Origin: Anaerolineales bacterium UBA2181
GTDB taxonomy: Bacteria > Chloroflexota > Anaerolineae > Promineifilales > UBA4811
Reading direction: 5' to 3'
Assembly: GCA_002328075.1 (NCBI GenBank)
Contig: DCVT01000031.1
Span: 310,001-374,000 of the forward strand
DNA: 64,000 nucleotides
The position numbers and the translations under genes are program-made. Under the pieces are notes generated by a model, which worked only from the letters and a program-made list of their open reading frames with translations, made no database searches and was not told where the DNA came from. Shown here one piece after another: positions 15,827-25,026 of the stretch. Every line of letters begins with the position of its first letter. The stretch's first letter is position 1.

Positions 15827-17191
15827 AGGTGAAAAGGGCGTCGCCCAGTAGGTGAAGCGCCCGTCGGGTTCCTGCGGGTGGTGCCCTTCGATCAGGCCCA
15901 GCACCGGCCGGTCGGCCTGAATCCAGCCAGCATAGATCGAGGCTTCGAGCCAGGGCTCCAGGGGCCGTATTGCGGTTGGACCGACCTCTATTGACGGCAG
16001 CGTCCACGATTCGCCCGACGCGCTAACATAGTGTATCGAGATGGTCGCTGGGGACGATGTGGGATTGTACACCCACCAGGTGGTCAACCAGTCATCATGA
16101 TTTCCCAGCAGCAACGGCGCCGCCAGGTGGGTTGCCGCCTGGTTGACCGGAACGGCGGCGTAGGCTGAACTGCCGGCCGGGCTGTCGGTGCATATGGTGG
16201 CCATGATGGGGACAGAACCCTCGATCAGATAGGTGTCCGGGTGATCCGCTTCTGGCAAGACGGCGAGGCTCGCGCCAGGCGGAAGCGGGTGATGGCTGCA
16301 GGAGCCGTCCAGTACCGCGCAGACGGTCACGAGACCGGTTGCACTGATCTGCGGATTCAGCAGGTGGATGGTCGGTGTCGCTGCTCCGGGGATTAGACCG
16401 GCCACCAGAGGAGCGACCAGCTGGGCAGATCCTTCCGGTTGGGCTGCATAGATCGCCCATTGGGATTCGTTCGACCGGACGATATCTATGTGGATGGGCT
16501 GGGTGGCCTGCAGCTGTGCTGAACCGCCAAAGCCCGCAGTCAGTTGCACAATGCCCGCCAGGTCGAGTTCTATACTCCCGTTCACGGGGATGTCTAGCTT
16601 GTCCTGCCACACTGGCGTGCTGGAGGAATCGGACAGCGACACTTGCACCTCGGCCGGCGCCGAACCCAGATTCGCCACCAGGATCTGGCTGGTGAACTGG
16701 CCCTCTGGCGACATGCGCTCCACCCACGCTGCATGGTAGACCGTAGCAGTGATGTTATCCTGCACCATGGGAAAGACGTCGTTGCCGGCCATACCCGCGG
16801 CAGGAAAAGCGCGGTGCAGCACGGCGCCGACCACCAATTGCTCCGTGTCAATGCGCACCGTGCCGGTAAAGCCGGGGTCCAGCCCCTGTTGCTCCGGCTG
16901 GAAGAACCTGGCAGTGCCGCTAGCCAGCGTATCCGAGACCGTGAATACAGATCGGCCCACCGGGTCAAAAAACCGCGCGTTCAGCGGGGCGGGAGCCACG
17001 TCCAGATTCAGCAGCTGAAGCTCTGTTGCCTTCCAATCGGCAATCCGGCCGGCGCGGCCCAGCTGAACCACCGTGAGAAGGAGGAAAAGCCCAACGGTCA
17101 GGGCAAAGGCCGCCCTCGTGATCCGGATACGCAGCAGCAGAGGCCGTCGTCTGGGACTCGGGTGCGGTTGCGGGTCTCTGATCGGCGACAT
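15788..17191 (-). CDS. Secreted hypothetical protein with a FLPLLFR C-terminus
   Basis: A 467 aa protein of unknown function. A basic N-terminus and one hydrophobic segment (about residues 29-46) indicate export; no lipobox is visible. The remainder is rich in beta-forming, Ser/Thr/Ala/Pro sequence and looks like two or three beta-sandwich repeats. Examples are the parallel patterns VYHAAWVERMSPEGQFTSQI and TTWWVYNPTSSPATISIHYV. The protein ends WRQFLPLLFR, a pattern I associate with exported Chloroflexota proteins (family knowledge, not verified). AAGGAG lies 9 bases upstream of the ATG. Its end overlaps trpS by 39 bases on the opposite strand. Confidence 0.68.
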   Translation of the reverse strand: MSPIRDPQPHPSPRRRPLLLRIRITRAAFALTVGLFLLLTVVQLGRAGRIADWKATELQLLNLDVAPAPLNARFFDPVGRSVFTVSDTLASGTARFFQPEQQGLDPGFTGTVRIDTEQLVVGAVLHRAFPAAGMAGNDVFPMVQDNITATVYHAAWVERMSPEGQFTSQILVANLGSAPAEVQVSLSDSSSTPVWQDKLDIPVNGSIELDLAGIVQLTAGFGGSAQLQATQPIHIDIVRSNESQWAIYAAQPEGSAQLVAPLVAGLIPGAATPTIHLLNPQISATGLVTVCAVLDGSCSHHPLPPGASLAVLPEADHPDTYLIEGSVPIMATICTDSPAGSSAYAAVPVNQAATHLAAPLLLGNHDDWLTTWWVYNPTSSPATISIHYVSASGESWTLPSIEVGPTAIRPLEPWLEASIYAGWIQADRPVLGLIEGHHPQEPDGRFTYWATPFSPSAWRQFLPLLFR

Positions 17192-17379
17192 GGTCCGTAT
17201 CTCCTTTCACCCGGCCGGGTGTACCCTGATGCGCTGGCTTCCTGGGCGCGGAGGGCGGACGGCAACCTTGGGTTGAGCCAGATGGAAAGGGAGCGTCCAG
17301 CGCATGGCCGACTCTATTGTAGCCCGTTTGGCGGCGCAATCAACCACCGATACAGCCGCGGCACTGGTCCGGCCCGACC

Positions 17380-20300
17380 TTAACCTGGCGCCGGACCGTC
17401 TGCCGCGACCATTCCGCCCGGCTTCCGGCCGAGTCGTTTTGCTGCTTCCTGGTGGACGATTGCCCGCTGCGGCTGACCGATTGCCCGGTATGCCTGACTC
17501 AGCAGTTTGTGTGCCTGGACCTGATGAGAGAGCGAGCCGATGGTAGAGGCCGCCGACAGAGCCTGTTCCCCCTCTAGCGCCGCCTGATGGGGTTCATCCG
17601 GCAGATACGCCTGGGCCAGCAACTGATGCGCGCAGGCCACCCCCTCCTGGTCTCCAATCTCTACGCTCTCCTGAAGAGCGGCCCGGGCGTGTTCGACCGC
17701 TCGGTCCCGGTTGCCCAAGCTCAAGTGAACCTCGGCCAGGTTGATCCCAGTCAGGGCAACGCCCAGGCGGTTCCCGATCCGGTGAAATAGCTTTTGGGCT
17801 TGCTGGTACTCCTCAACTGCCCGACCGGCATTCCCCTGGGCAGCAAAGATCAGGCCCAGATTGTTGCGAACGCTGGCTATGCCCAGCGCGTGCTCCATTT
17901 TGATGCTGATCTCCAGGCTGCGCCGGTACATGGCGACGGCGGTATCGGCATCGCCCAGGCTCCAACTGGCCGCTGCCAGGTTGTTGCAGCTCTTGGCGAT
18001 CCCCAGTTGGTCACCTGTCTGCTCACGCAATGACAGGCTGCGGCGGTGATGTTCCCGTGCGCGTTCGTGTTCGCCCTGGTCGCGCAAGATGACCCCCGTT
18101 GTGTCCTCCAGATCGGCCAGGACCAGGAGGTTTGCAGCCGGAAGTGCCTCCTTTGCCTGGTCACAGGAGTTGAACGCGCCCTCCAGGTCCCCCTGCCGGC
18201 GCTTGACCCACGCTATCCCCAGGTGAACCAGGGCCAGCTCCAGCGACGGTCCCGGGACAGCAGACAGCAGCTGCCGCGCCCGAGCCAGCTCCTGCAAAGC
18301 CTGGTCGTATTGCCCTTGAGCTTCCAGTACGTCAGCCAGGAGACGACGAGCATCCGCCTCCAGTCGGGTTCGTACGGTGGCCTCCATGATTTCCAGCGTT
18401 GACAGGTTCAGCACGGCGACCAGGTGATCGGCAGCCGGTCCGTACTCACCCAGGTGGAGCAGGATTTCCGCTGCCTGTGTGTGCAAGCGCGCGAGGGTCC
18501 CTATCCAGTCCCCTTCCTGCTCCTGAAAGGTGTGCGCCAACTGAAGCGCCGCCAGATAGTGCTCCAGCGCCTCCGAAAGGGCGTAGAGAGCGCGGGCGTT
18601 ATCGCCGGCCTCGAGGCCATAGGACACCCCCCGCTGGTCTCCAGCCATCGAAAAGTGCTGGGCCAGCTGCGGAATGACCGATGCGGGTCGGGATGGGTAA
18701 ACCTGCTCCAAAGCTTCGCCGGCCTGCAGGTGCAGGCGCCGGGCGCGGGCACGGCTGATCCGCGAATGGACTACCTCCCGCACCTTGCTGTGCGCAAACC
18801 GATACCGGTCCTCGCGCGGGTGATCTACCTCTTCCAGGAGACGGGCACGCAGGAGCTCCTGCAGCATGTCCAACAGCGTGTCTTCGTCGGGCGCCGCCGG
18901 CATGCAAAGCAACACCTCCAGGTTGAACTCCCGTCCGGCCACCGACGCCAGCTCCAATGTCTTCAGCAGCGGGTCGCTCAGGCCCTGCAGCCGGCGTTCG
19001 ATCACTTGCACGATGCCGCGGGGTGTGCTGAGCGGGGCAGAGATCGGCCGAACGGTGGTGTCAGACCATCGCCATTGCCCGCCTTCGAACACGATCTGCT
19101 CTTCTTCTACCCACGTTTTGAGCATCTCTTCGACAAAAAACGGGTTACCCTCGGCCTCCCGGAACAGCCGGCCGGGCAGTTCGGGTGGTGCCGGTCGGTT
19201 AGCCAGGAATCCGGCAACCAGCTCGGCGGTGGCTGACTCTGTCAGGGGGCTCAGCATCAACGACTCGGCGTGCAGCGCCTGGTTTTGGCGGAAGATGGCC
19301 CGGAGTCCATCCTCGCCCCGCAAGTCCTCCGAACGGGCAGCACCGCAGACCAGGACGGGAACCGACTGCAGGTTGCGTCGCAGGTATTGGAGCAGCGCCA
19401 GGCTGGCTTCGTCGGCCCACTGCAGGTTGTCCAACAGCAGCACCAGGGGGCTGTCGTGGGCCAGGCGGGCCAGCAGACGGGCGACGGCGTCGAAAAGCCG
19501 CAGCCGGGCCTGCTCTGGCTCTAGCGTGGCAAAGCCCACGGTGGTTTTTTCCAGCGAAGGAAAGAGAACGGCGAGGTGGCCCTCCAGCCCCTCCACCTCC
19601 GACGGCGGATCGCCGCTCCGGCCGGCAAGGACGGGCCCAAGCGCCTCCACAAACGGCGCGTATGGGACGCGTTCAGCCTCATAGCACGCGCCCTGCAAGC
19701 AACGCCCGCCTGCCTGTCGGCCCCGCCCGGCCAACTCCTGAAGCAGTCGGCTCTTGCCGATGCCGGCTTCTCCCTCCACCAGCAACCAGCCGCCGCCGTT
19801 CTGCCAGGCCGCGTGCAGCCCGTGCAACATGAGGTCCAGTTCCTGGGCGCGTCCAATGAGCGACGGACGTGTCAGGTCATCAGCACGCGCGGGAGCATGC
19901 GGAGCGATGTCGACAGGCTGATCCTGAAGGAGCGCCAGATCGCTCAGGATCTCCTCAGCCGAAGCGTAACGGTGGTCTGCCTCGGTGGCCAAAAGCCGCA
20001 GGATTAACTGGTTCAGCCCGGCCGGCAACGATGCATTGAACTCCTGCGGCGGCACAGGCGGCCGGCTGAGCCGTTGGAAAGCCACCTCGAGCGTTGTCTC
20101 GCCGCGAAACGGAAATGTGACCGTGGCGGTCTCATAGAGGACCAGACCGAGCGCGTACAGGTCCGCGCGCCGATCCACCGGCAGCCCGGTGATCTGCTCG
20201 GGAGCCAGGTACCGCAGCGTGCCCACCAGCGCCCCGCTCATCGTAAGCTGGTCGGCCGGGCCGGCTACCTTGACCAGCCCAAAATCCGCCAGTTTGGCGA

Positions 20301-20808
20301 TGAACGGACCGGTGCCCGGGCCAGGGCCGGCTCCCAGAAGCAGCATGATGTTGGCGGGTTTGACATCACGATGAACCAGACCTCGATTGTGGATGTAGGC
20401 CAACGCCAGTGCCATCTGCTTGCCAATCGTGAGGACCTCGGTGAGGTCTAAAGGCCGGCCCCGGTCGGCGAGCAGGGTTCGAAGGTCCGGACCCCGGACG
20501 TATTCCATGACATAGTACAGGTAACCGTCACACTGTCCATGGTCCAGGACCGTGATCACGTGAGGGTGAGCGAGCTGTGCCAGCACGCGGAATTCGCGCC
20601 TGAACCGGCGGGCATCGCCGGTCTTCTCGGCGCTCTGGATCAACTTGACGGCAACCAGGTTCCCGGTTTGGGTGTCGAGCGCCCGATAGACCGCACCCAT
20701 TCCCCCCCGGCCGAGCAAGGCCTCCACCCGATATCTGTCACCCAGCCAACAGTCGGGCGCCAGGTTGGTCCCCAGTGGTGTGAACGGAGGCCTCTCATCC
20801 ACAGGCAT
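17380..20808 (-). CDS. Ser/Thr protein kinase - AAA ATPase - TPR signalling protein (PknK-like)
   Basis: A 1142 aa multi-domain cytosolic regulator. Residues 26-290 are an intact Hanks-type kinase: glycine loop LGRGGMGAVY, Lys55, the HRDVKPAN catalytic loop with Asp148, DFG at 175-177 and an APEQ segment. Residues 315-720 are an AAA-type ATPase with Walker A GEAGIGKS (346-353) and a Walker B-like LVLLLDNLQWAD. The last 400 residues are tetratricopeptide-type helical repeats. The plan resembles PknK and other kinase-STAND ATPases that integrate signals; no DNA-binding domain is visible. It directly abuts the upstream methyltransferase gene and is the last gene of a minus operon. The ligand is unknown. 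Confidence 0.88.
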   Translation of the reverse strand: MPVDERPPFTPLGTNLAPDCWLGDRYRVEALLGRGGMGAVYRALDTQTGNLVAVKLIQSAEKTGDARRFRREFRVLAQLAHPHVITVLDHGQCDGYLYYVMEYVRGPDLRTLLADRGRPLDLTEVLTIGKQMALALAYIHNRGLVHRDVKPANIMLLLGAGPGPGTGPFIAKLADFGLVKVAGPADQLTMSGALVGTLRYLAPEQITGLPVDRRADLYALGLVLYETATVTFPFRGETTLEVAFQRLSRPPVPPQEFNASLPAGLNQLILRLLATEADHRYASAEEILSDLALLQDQPVDIAPHAPARADDLTRPSLIGRAQELDLMLHGLHAAWQNGGGWLLVEGEAGIGKSRLLQELAGRGRQAGGRCLQGACYEAERVPYAPFVEALGPVLAGRSGDPPSEVEGLEGHLAVLFPSLEKTTVGFATLEPEQARLRLFDAVARLLARLAHDSPLVLLLDNLQWADEASLALLQYLRRNLQSVPVLVCGAARSEDLRGEDGLRAIFRQNQALHAESLMLSPLTESATAELVAGFLANRPAPPELPGRLFREAEGNPFFVEEMLKTWVEEEQIVFEGGQWRWSDTTVRPISAPLSTPRGIVQVIERRLQGLSDPLLKTLELASVAGREFNLEVLLCMPAAPDEDTLLDMLQELLRARLLEEVDHPREDRYRFAHSKVREVVHSRISRARARRLHLQAGEALEQVYPSRPASVIPQLAQHFSMAGDQRGVSYGLEAGDNARALYALSEALEHYLAALQLAHTFQEQEGDWIGTLARLHTQAAEILLHLGEYGPAADHLVAVLNLSTLEIMEATVRTRLEADARRLLADVLEAQGQYDQALQELARARQLLSAVPGPSLELALVHLGIAWVKRRQGDLEGAFNSCDQAKEALPAANLLVLADLEDTTGVILRDQGEHERAREHHRRSLSLREQTGDQLGIAKSCNNLAAASWSLGDADTAVAMYRRSLEISIKMEHALGIASVRNNLGLIFAAQGNAGRAVEEYQQAQKLFHRIGNRLGVALTGINLAEVHLSLGNRDRAVEHARAALQESVEIGDQEGVACAHQLLAQAYLPDEPHQAALEGEQALSAASTIGSLSHQVQAHKLLSQAYRAIGQPQRAIVHQEAAKRLGRKPGGMVAADGPAPG

Positions 20809-21543
20809 CTAGGTCGGCGAAGGTTCTGTCTTTTCCAGCACCAACACGTGCGAAAGCCCCAACACGCGCAGCGGCGTGCGCTCCAGTTGGTAGCTGATCC
20901 GTCGTATTCGCCCTCCCCACGCAGGGTGACGGGCGACCAGGTTGTCATAACCGGGAAATATCTGCGTGTGGTGAACCAGTCGGGTTGGCAGCCCGGCAAA
21001 GAGCGCCCGCAGCCCACGCCCAGAGTAGGTGCGCACGTGCGGGGCCAGTTGATTCCTCAGCCGGTTGGGCAAGTAGTTGATGAGGGGGGTGTTGCCAAAG
21101 TGATAGCGACCCCGCCAATAGTGACCGTGAGTCTCGAACGGGTACCAGCGATTGGGGCAAAACACCAGGATCCGACCGCCGCCCTTGGCAACCCGGACCA
21201 TCTCGGCCGCCATTTTTCGGTCGTTGCTGGCGTGTTCAATCACCTCGTGGCTGAACACCAGGTCAAAGCTCCCCGACTTGAACGGCAAGGCCTCGCCGGC
21301 GGCCTGAACCACCAAGGCGCCCCGGCTACGCGCCTCCTGGGCGCGCTCCAATTCCAGCTCCATCCCCAGGGCCTCTGCGCCCAGCTGGTGGAATGCCGAG
21401 GTGTACGTACCCACGCCACAACCCACATCCAGCACCCGTTTTCCCCCGACTGGAGCCCAGCGTTCAACCATAGCCAGGCGTCGCTTTTGTCCTGCTCGCC
21501 AAATCCAACTTGGATTCCCGCGCAGAGCTGCCAATTCAGTCAT
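20809..21543 (-). CDS. Class I SAM-dependent methyltransferase
   Basis: A 244 aa methyltransferase. SAM-binding motif I is VLDVGCGVGTY, with FDLVFSHEVIEHA as the post-motif strand and GGGRILVFCPNRWYPFETHGH after it, typical of Methyltransf_11/25 proteins acting on lipids or small molecules. The substrate cannot be inferred. ATG 21543 is preferred over 21555 because AGGA lies about 10 bases upstream of it. The gene overlaps the end of the PPOX gene by 8 bases and its stop abuts the kinase ATG, so the four genes are probably co-translated. Confidence 0.85.
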   Translation of the reverse strand: MTELAALRGNPSWIWRAGQKRRLAMVERWAPVGGKRVLDVGCGVGTYTSAFHQLGAEALGMELELERAQEARSRGALVVQAAGEALPFKSGSFDLVFSHEVIEHASNDRKMAAEMVRVAKGGGRILVFCPNRWYPFETHGHYWRGRYHFGNTPLINYLPNRLRNQLAPHVRTYSGRGLRALFAGLPTRLVHHTQIFPGYDNLVARHPAWGGRIRRISYQLERTPLRVLGLSHVLVLEKTEPSPT

Positions 21544-22060
21544 TGGATAGGTCATCCTGCGGCAGTGGGTTCAGAATCAACTCTTCCTTGTGCCCAAAGG
21601 CCTCGCGGTTATCCAGCCAGCGCACCCAGTGGGGAGTGATTTGGTAGACCACGTGGCGCGTCAGCACAGCCGCAAACGCGCCGAGAAAGCTGAATTTCCT
21701 GCCATACAGCGCCAGGGCACGCGCACGACCAGCCGGCGAGGTGAGGGCCTGGCAGACCCCTTCTACTTGCACGCCCCGGATCTCGCGCCAGTCCCACGCC
21801 TGTGCGTGGATGGTAGCGGCGACGCGTGGGTTGTGGGCGAGGTTGCGGGCGTGGCGAGAATCGGCCTCGGAGATGAAATAGAGGACGAGTTGTCGGTCGG
21901 CCGCAAAATAGAGGTCGGCCGCTGCCGGAAGCTCGTCCGGGCCGACCGTTGAAAGCGTCAGCGTGGACTGCGACCGCAGAAACTGACGAACGGTGCCGTA
22001 CAAGGTCCCGTCCATAGGCCTCGACGCAGGCTGCATTCGATCGCCTGGGTCACCCATCAT
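21536..22060 (-). CDS. Pyridoxamine 5'-phosphate oxidase-fold protein
   Basis: A 174 aa split-barrel FMN- or F420-binding protein of the PPOX superfamily. The N-terminal strand pair LTLSTVGPDELPAAADLYFA and later ISEADSRHARNLAHNPRVAATI are family hallmarks; the length is typical. It may be a flavin reductase or general stress protein; the cofactor is unknown. ATG 22060 is chosen because GGAG lies 6 bases upstream; the frame opens at 22075. It overlaps the methyltransferase genes on both sides. Confidence 0.8.
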   Translation of the reverse strand: MMGDPGDRMQPASRPMDGTLYGTVRQFLRSQSTLTLSTVGPDELPAAADLYFAADRQLVLYFISEADSRHARNLAHNPRVAATIHAQAWDWREIRGVQVEGVCQALTSPAGRARALALYGRKFSFLGAFAAVLTRHVVYQITPHWVRWLDNREAFGHKEELILNPLPQDDLSND

Positions 22061-22805
22061 TCTGCACTCCGGCATCGGGTTTGGTACCCATCACCAGCGC
22101 CGACACACCGCTGAGGAACGAGCGGTGGTGGATGTTCACCAATCCGGCCTGTTCAAAGAGGGCCGCAATGGCTTCAGGATGAAGGAATGCCGCCACGCTT
22201 CGGGGCAAGTACCGATAGGCGCCGGCGTGTCTGGCGACCAGCCGTCCCAGGAGCGGGATGACCGTGTGAAGATAAAAGTTGATAAAGGGCTGCAAGGCAT
22301 TCTGGGGCGGCGGAGTAGCGTCCAACATCACCAGCCGGCGACCGGGCCGGAGCACTCGTGTCTGTTCCTGAATAGCAGCCAGCGGGTCTGTCAGGTTTCG
22401 GAGCAAAAAACCCGAGACGACAGCGTGAAACTGGTTCCGATCAAAAGGGAGCAGGTAGGTGTCGGCTGCAATCCAGTTGGAGCAACCGTGCCCGGCCGCC
22501 GTATCGGACCGGCTCTTGCCAACCTGCAGCATCCTGGGTGCAAAATCCACCGCATAGGTCCGTAGGTCGGGAACGGCCGACTGGGCCAGGAAAACCAGAT
22601 CGCCGGTCCCCGTGGCGACATCCAGGAACCGGTCGCCCGGGCGCAAGTCTGCCGCCTGGATCGCCGCTCGCCGCCACCTGAGGTCCTGTCCAGCCGACAT
22701 CAGTCGGTTCATCACGTCGTATCCGGGCGCGATCTGGCCGAACATACGCCGGATTGACCTGGCATGGCCTGACTGTGTCAGCTCCCACCCGGGCTGCGCT
22801 GTCAT
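22050..22805 (-). CDS. UbiE/MenG-type C-methyltransferase
   Basis: A 251 aa SAM-dependent methyltransferase of the UbiE/COQ5 family, which methylates demethylmenaquinone in menaquinone synthesis. Signature blocks are RRMFGQIAPGYDVMNRLMSAGQD and the SAM motif FLDVATGTGDL, followed by YAVDFAPRML, GFLLRNLTD and RPGRRLVMLD. The family usually has the motif GxRNxxD, here LLRNLTD. The chosen ATG at 22805 gives the family N-terminus, and a promoter ends 20 bases upstream of it. The longer frame to 22943 would cross that promoter. It leads the operon with the PPOX, methyltransferase and kinase genes. Confidence 0.85.
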   Translation of the reverse strand: MTAQPGWELTQSGHARSIRRMFGQIAPGYDVMNRLMSAGQDLRWRRAAIQAADLRPGDRFLDVATGTGDLVFLAQSAVPDLRTYAVDFAPRMLQVGKSRSDTAAGHGCSNWIAADTYLLPFDRNQFHAVVSGFLLRNLTDPLAAIQEQTRVLRPGRRLVMLDATPPPQNALQPFINFYLHTVIPLLGRLVARHAGAYRYLPRSVAAFLHPEAIAALFEQAGLVNIHHRSFLSGVSALVMGTKPDAGVQNDG

Positions 22806-22825
22806 TTGTCGAAATTCCAGATGGC

Positions 22826-22855
22826 AGTATAATCGGTTGTGGATGCTTGATTCAA
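22826..22855 (-). promoter_or_regulatory. Promoter of the MenG-kinase operon
   Basis: On the minus strand TTGAAT (22855-22850) and TATACT (22831-22826) are separated by 18 bases. The predicted transcript starts about 15 bases before the ATG at 22805, supporting that start. Confidence 0.55.
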
Positions 22856-22937
22856 GGTCAATTTCCTTCGAATGCCGGCCGAGAACCCGCACACGGCCAA
22901 TCATACCGCAATCCGCCCTCTGTCCCAAGGGAGTCAT

Positions 22938-22966
22938 TTGCAATCCGGAGGAAAGCGGCGTATAAT
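22938..22966 (+). promoter_or_regulatory. Promoter of the ECF sigma factor transcript
   Basis: TTGCAA (22938-22943) and a perfect TATAAT (22961-22966) are 17 bases apart. The 130-base leader to the sigma gene contains a 14-codon ATG frame (22975-23019) at the predicted transcript start and no other clear element. Confidence 0.55.
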
Positions 22967-23100
22967 TCTGTGCGATGGGTGCGGCAATTGAACCTTTCGC
23001 CTGGGCTTTTGGTAGTTAGGGTGCTGGAGTCATGCACTCATTTGCCAATGATGGATACGCTGCCCGGTCAGGGCACCTGAACGATGGCGGGTTTGAGTAG

Positions 23101-23682
23101 ATGTCAGATTGCGTCAGCGATGGGCATCTGATCACCCAACTACAGGGTGGTGACCTGGACGCGCTGGGAGCGTTGTATGAGCGCTACAAGGCGCGTGTCT
23201 ATCGCACGGCCCTGGCCATCACCCGTGAACCCGCGGCGGCCGAGGACCTGTTGCAGGATACCTTCTTGCGATTGCACAAGTACGCGCATCGGATCAACGC
23301 TTCGTTGCCGCTGGAGCCCTGGCTGTACCGCGTCACGGTCAACCTGGCGTTTACGCGCCAGGCCCGGCAGAAACGTTGGCTTGTTCCGCTGGAGACTGTG
23401 CTGGATCGATTGGCTAGCCCGAACCGACTTCCCGAGTGGCAGGTCGAGATGGACGACCTGCATGGCAGAATCGTGGCGGCAATTGCCGAGCTACCTTTCA
23501 ACCAGCGCACCGTGGTGGTCCTGTTTTACCTCAACGCGCTAAACCTGAAGGAGATAGCCTACATTCTCAATTGTCCGGTAGGCACGGTGAAATCTCGCCT
23601 GCATTACGGCCGGGAGAACCTGATTCGCAGATTAGCGACAGAACCCAGACCGATACCAGAGGTGGTCTATGAGTACGCTTGA
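23101..23682 (+). CDS. ECF-type RNA polymerase sigma factor
   Basis: A 193 aa sigma-70 family protein of the extracytoplasmic-function group. Region 2 is visible as LYERYKARVYRTALAITREPAAAEDLLQDTFLRLHKY (-10 recognition). Region 4 carries the helix-turn-helix in LNLKEIAYILNCPVGTVKSRLHYGRENLIRRL. There is no region 1.1 or 3. The downstream gene overlaps its end by 14 bases. The targets are unknown; the peptide importer 350 bases downstream is a plausible member of the same transcript. Confidence 0.92.
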   Translation: MSDCVSDGHLITQLQGGDLDALGALYERYKARVYRTALAITREPAAAEDLLQDTFLRLHKYAHRINASLPLEPWLYRVTVNLAFTRQARQKRWLVPLETVLDRLASPNRLPEWQVEMDDLHGRIVAAIAELPFNQRTVVVLFYLNALNLKEIAYILNCPVGTVKSRLHYGRENLIRRLATEPRPIPEVVYEYA

Positions 23683-23983
23683 TGACGCCGATTGGGACCA
23701 TCTCTTGCGGTCCAGCTTGACAAGTGTACTCAGGCGGGCAGAACCGTCTCCTCTGGTCTGGTGCCGTATCAGGGACCGACTGGAGCAGCGCCAACCTGCC
23801 TGGTCTGCCCGTGGTGTGCTGGGTGGGTGGCTGAGCAGGCTGACTGAAGGAGCGCGCTGGATGGGAGATTGTATCTTTTCGGTGCCCGGCTGGCACGATC
23901 GGTTGGCGGAGCGGAGGGCGGAGCTGCTGCTGCAGATTACCGAATATCCCGGGGCTACGCGCATTCTGATGGCTGTGGGATGA
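23669..23983 (+). CDS. Small protein coupled to the ECF sigma factor, candidate regulator
   Basis: A 104 aa protein I do not recognise. The start ATG lies inside the last codons of the sigma gene in another frame, so the two are translationally coupled as sigma/anti-sigma pairs often are. It lacks the HxxxCxxC zinc motif of ZAS-type anti-sigma factors and has no clear membrane segment. It is rich in Arg, Trp and Leu helices (WDHLLRSSLTSVLRR, WHDRLAERRAELLLQI). Function is unproven; position is the only argument for a regulatory role. Confidence 0.6.
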   Translation: MSTLDDADWDHLLRSSLTSVLRRAEPSPLVWCRIRDRLEQRQPAWSARGVLGGWLSRLTEGARWMGDCIFSVPGWHDRLAERRAELLLQITEYPGATRILMAVG

Positions 23984-24036
23984 GCGCAGATGGACGCAAG
24001 TCCGTTTTTGGCGATTTGTAAGAAGGAGAGCCCCTT

Positions 24037-25026
24037 ATGGCAACTACGCTTCTCGAGGTAAAGGGCCTCGAAACCCGTTTCTTTACTCAGGATGGGGTTG
24101 TGAAAGCCGTAAACGGAATTTCGTACACCCTAAATGAGAGTGAGACGCTGGCAATTGTGGGGGAGAGTGGCTGCGGCAAGAGCGTGGGCGTGATGTCTCT
24201 GATGCGGTTGATCCCCGAACCGCCGGGAAAAATCACCGGTGGAGAGGCCATGTTCCTGGGTCGCGACCTGCTCAAGATGAACAAAGAGGCTATCCGGCAG
24301 GTCCGTGGCAAAGAGATCGCCATGATCTTCCAGGACCCCATGACCTCACTCAACCCGGTGCTTACCATCGCTCGGCAGATTACCGAGGCGCTGGAGCTGC
24401 ACATGGGCATGGATCATCGCCAGGCAACCGATCGGGCGGTTGAGCTGCTAGAGATGGTCAACATACCAGAGGCGGCCGGCAGGATCAACGACTATCCGCA
24501 TCAGTTCTCCGGCGGGATGCGTCAGCGGGTGATGATTGCGATGGCGCTCTCCTGTATGCCCCAAATTCTGATCGCGGATGAACCCACTACCGCGTTGGAC
24601 GTGACCATTCAGGCCCAAATTGTGGAGTTGGTCAAACGGCTGCGCGACGAGTTGGGCATGGCGATCATCTGGATCACCCATGACCTGGGCGTGGTTGCCG
24701 GCCTGGCCGAACGGGTGGTGGTGATGTACGCCGGTTTCATTGTAGAAGAGGCCCTGGTCAAGGATCTCTATGGGTCGCCCGGCCACCCCTACACGCTGGG
24801 TTTGCTGGGTTCACTTCCGCGGGTTGACATGATCCGCAACGAACGGCTGACATCCATCGAGGGGATGCCGCCGGACCTGATTGCTTTGCCGGAAGGGTGT
24901 CCGTTTGCCGCCCGATGCACTTTTGTGTTAGATCGCTGTCTTCGCGACAATCCCCCCCTATTGTCAGTGGCCCCGGGCCACAAGGTCGCCTGCTGGGTTG
25001 ATGTGGAGACTGGAAGGGAAAAATGA
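24037..25026 (+). CDS. Peptide ABC transporter ATP-binding protein (OppD/DppD)
   Basis: A 329 aa cytosolic ATPase subunit of a dipeptide/oligopeptide importer. Walker A is GESGCGKS, the ABC signature is FSGGMRQRV, Walker B is LIADEPTTALD, and the switch His lies in WITHDLG. The C-terminal OppD/F extension has the Cys-rich GCPFAARCTFVLDRCLRDNPP, which may hold an iron-sulfur or metal site as in other OppD/F proteins. AAGGAG precedes the ATG. It overlaps the oppF-like gene by 4 bases (ATGA). Confidence 0.94.
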   Translation: MATTLLEVKGLETRFFTQDGVVKAVNGISYTLNESETLAIVGESGCGKSVGVMSLMRLIPEPPGKITGGEAMFLGRDLLKMNKEAIRQVRGKEIAMIFQDPMTSLNPVLTIARQITEALELHMGMDHRQATDRAVELLEMVNIPEAAGRINDYPHQFSGGMRQRVMIAMALSCMPQILIADEPTTALDVTIQAQIVELVKRLRDELGMAIIWITHDLGVVAGLAERVVVMYAGFIVEEALVKDLYGSPGHPYTLGLLGSLPRVDMIRNERLTSIEGMPPDLIALPEGCPFAARCTFVLDRCLRDNPPLLSVAPGHKVACWVDVETGREK

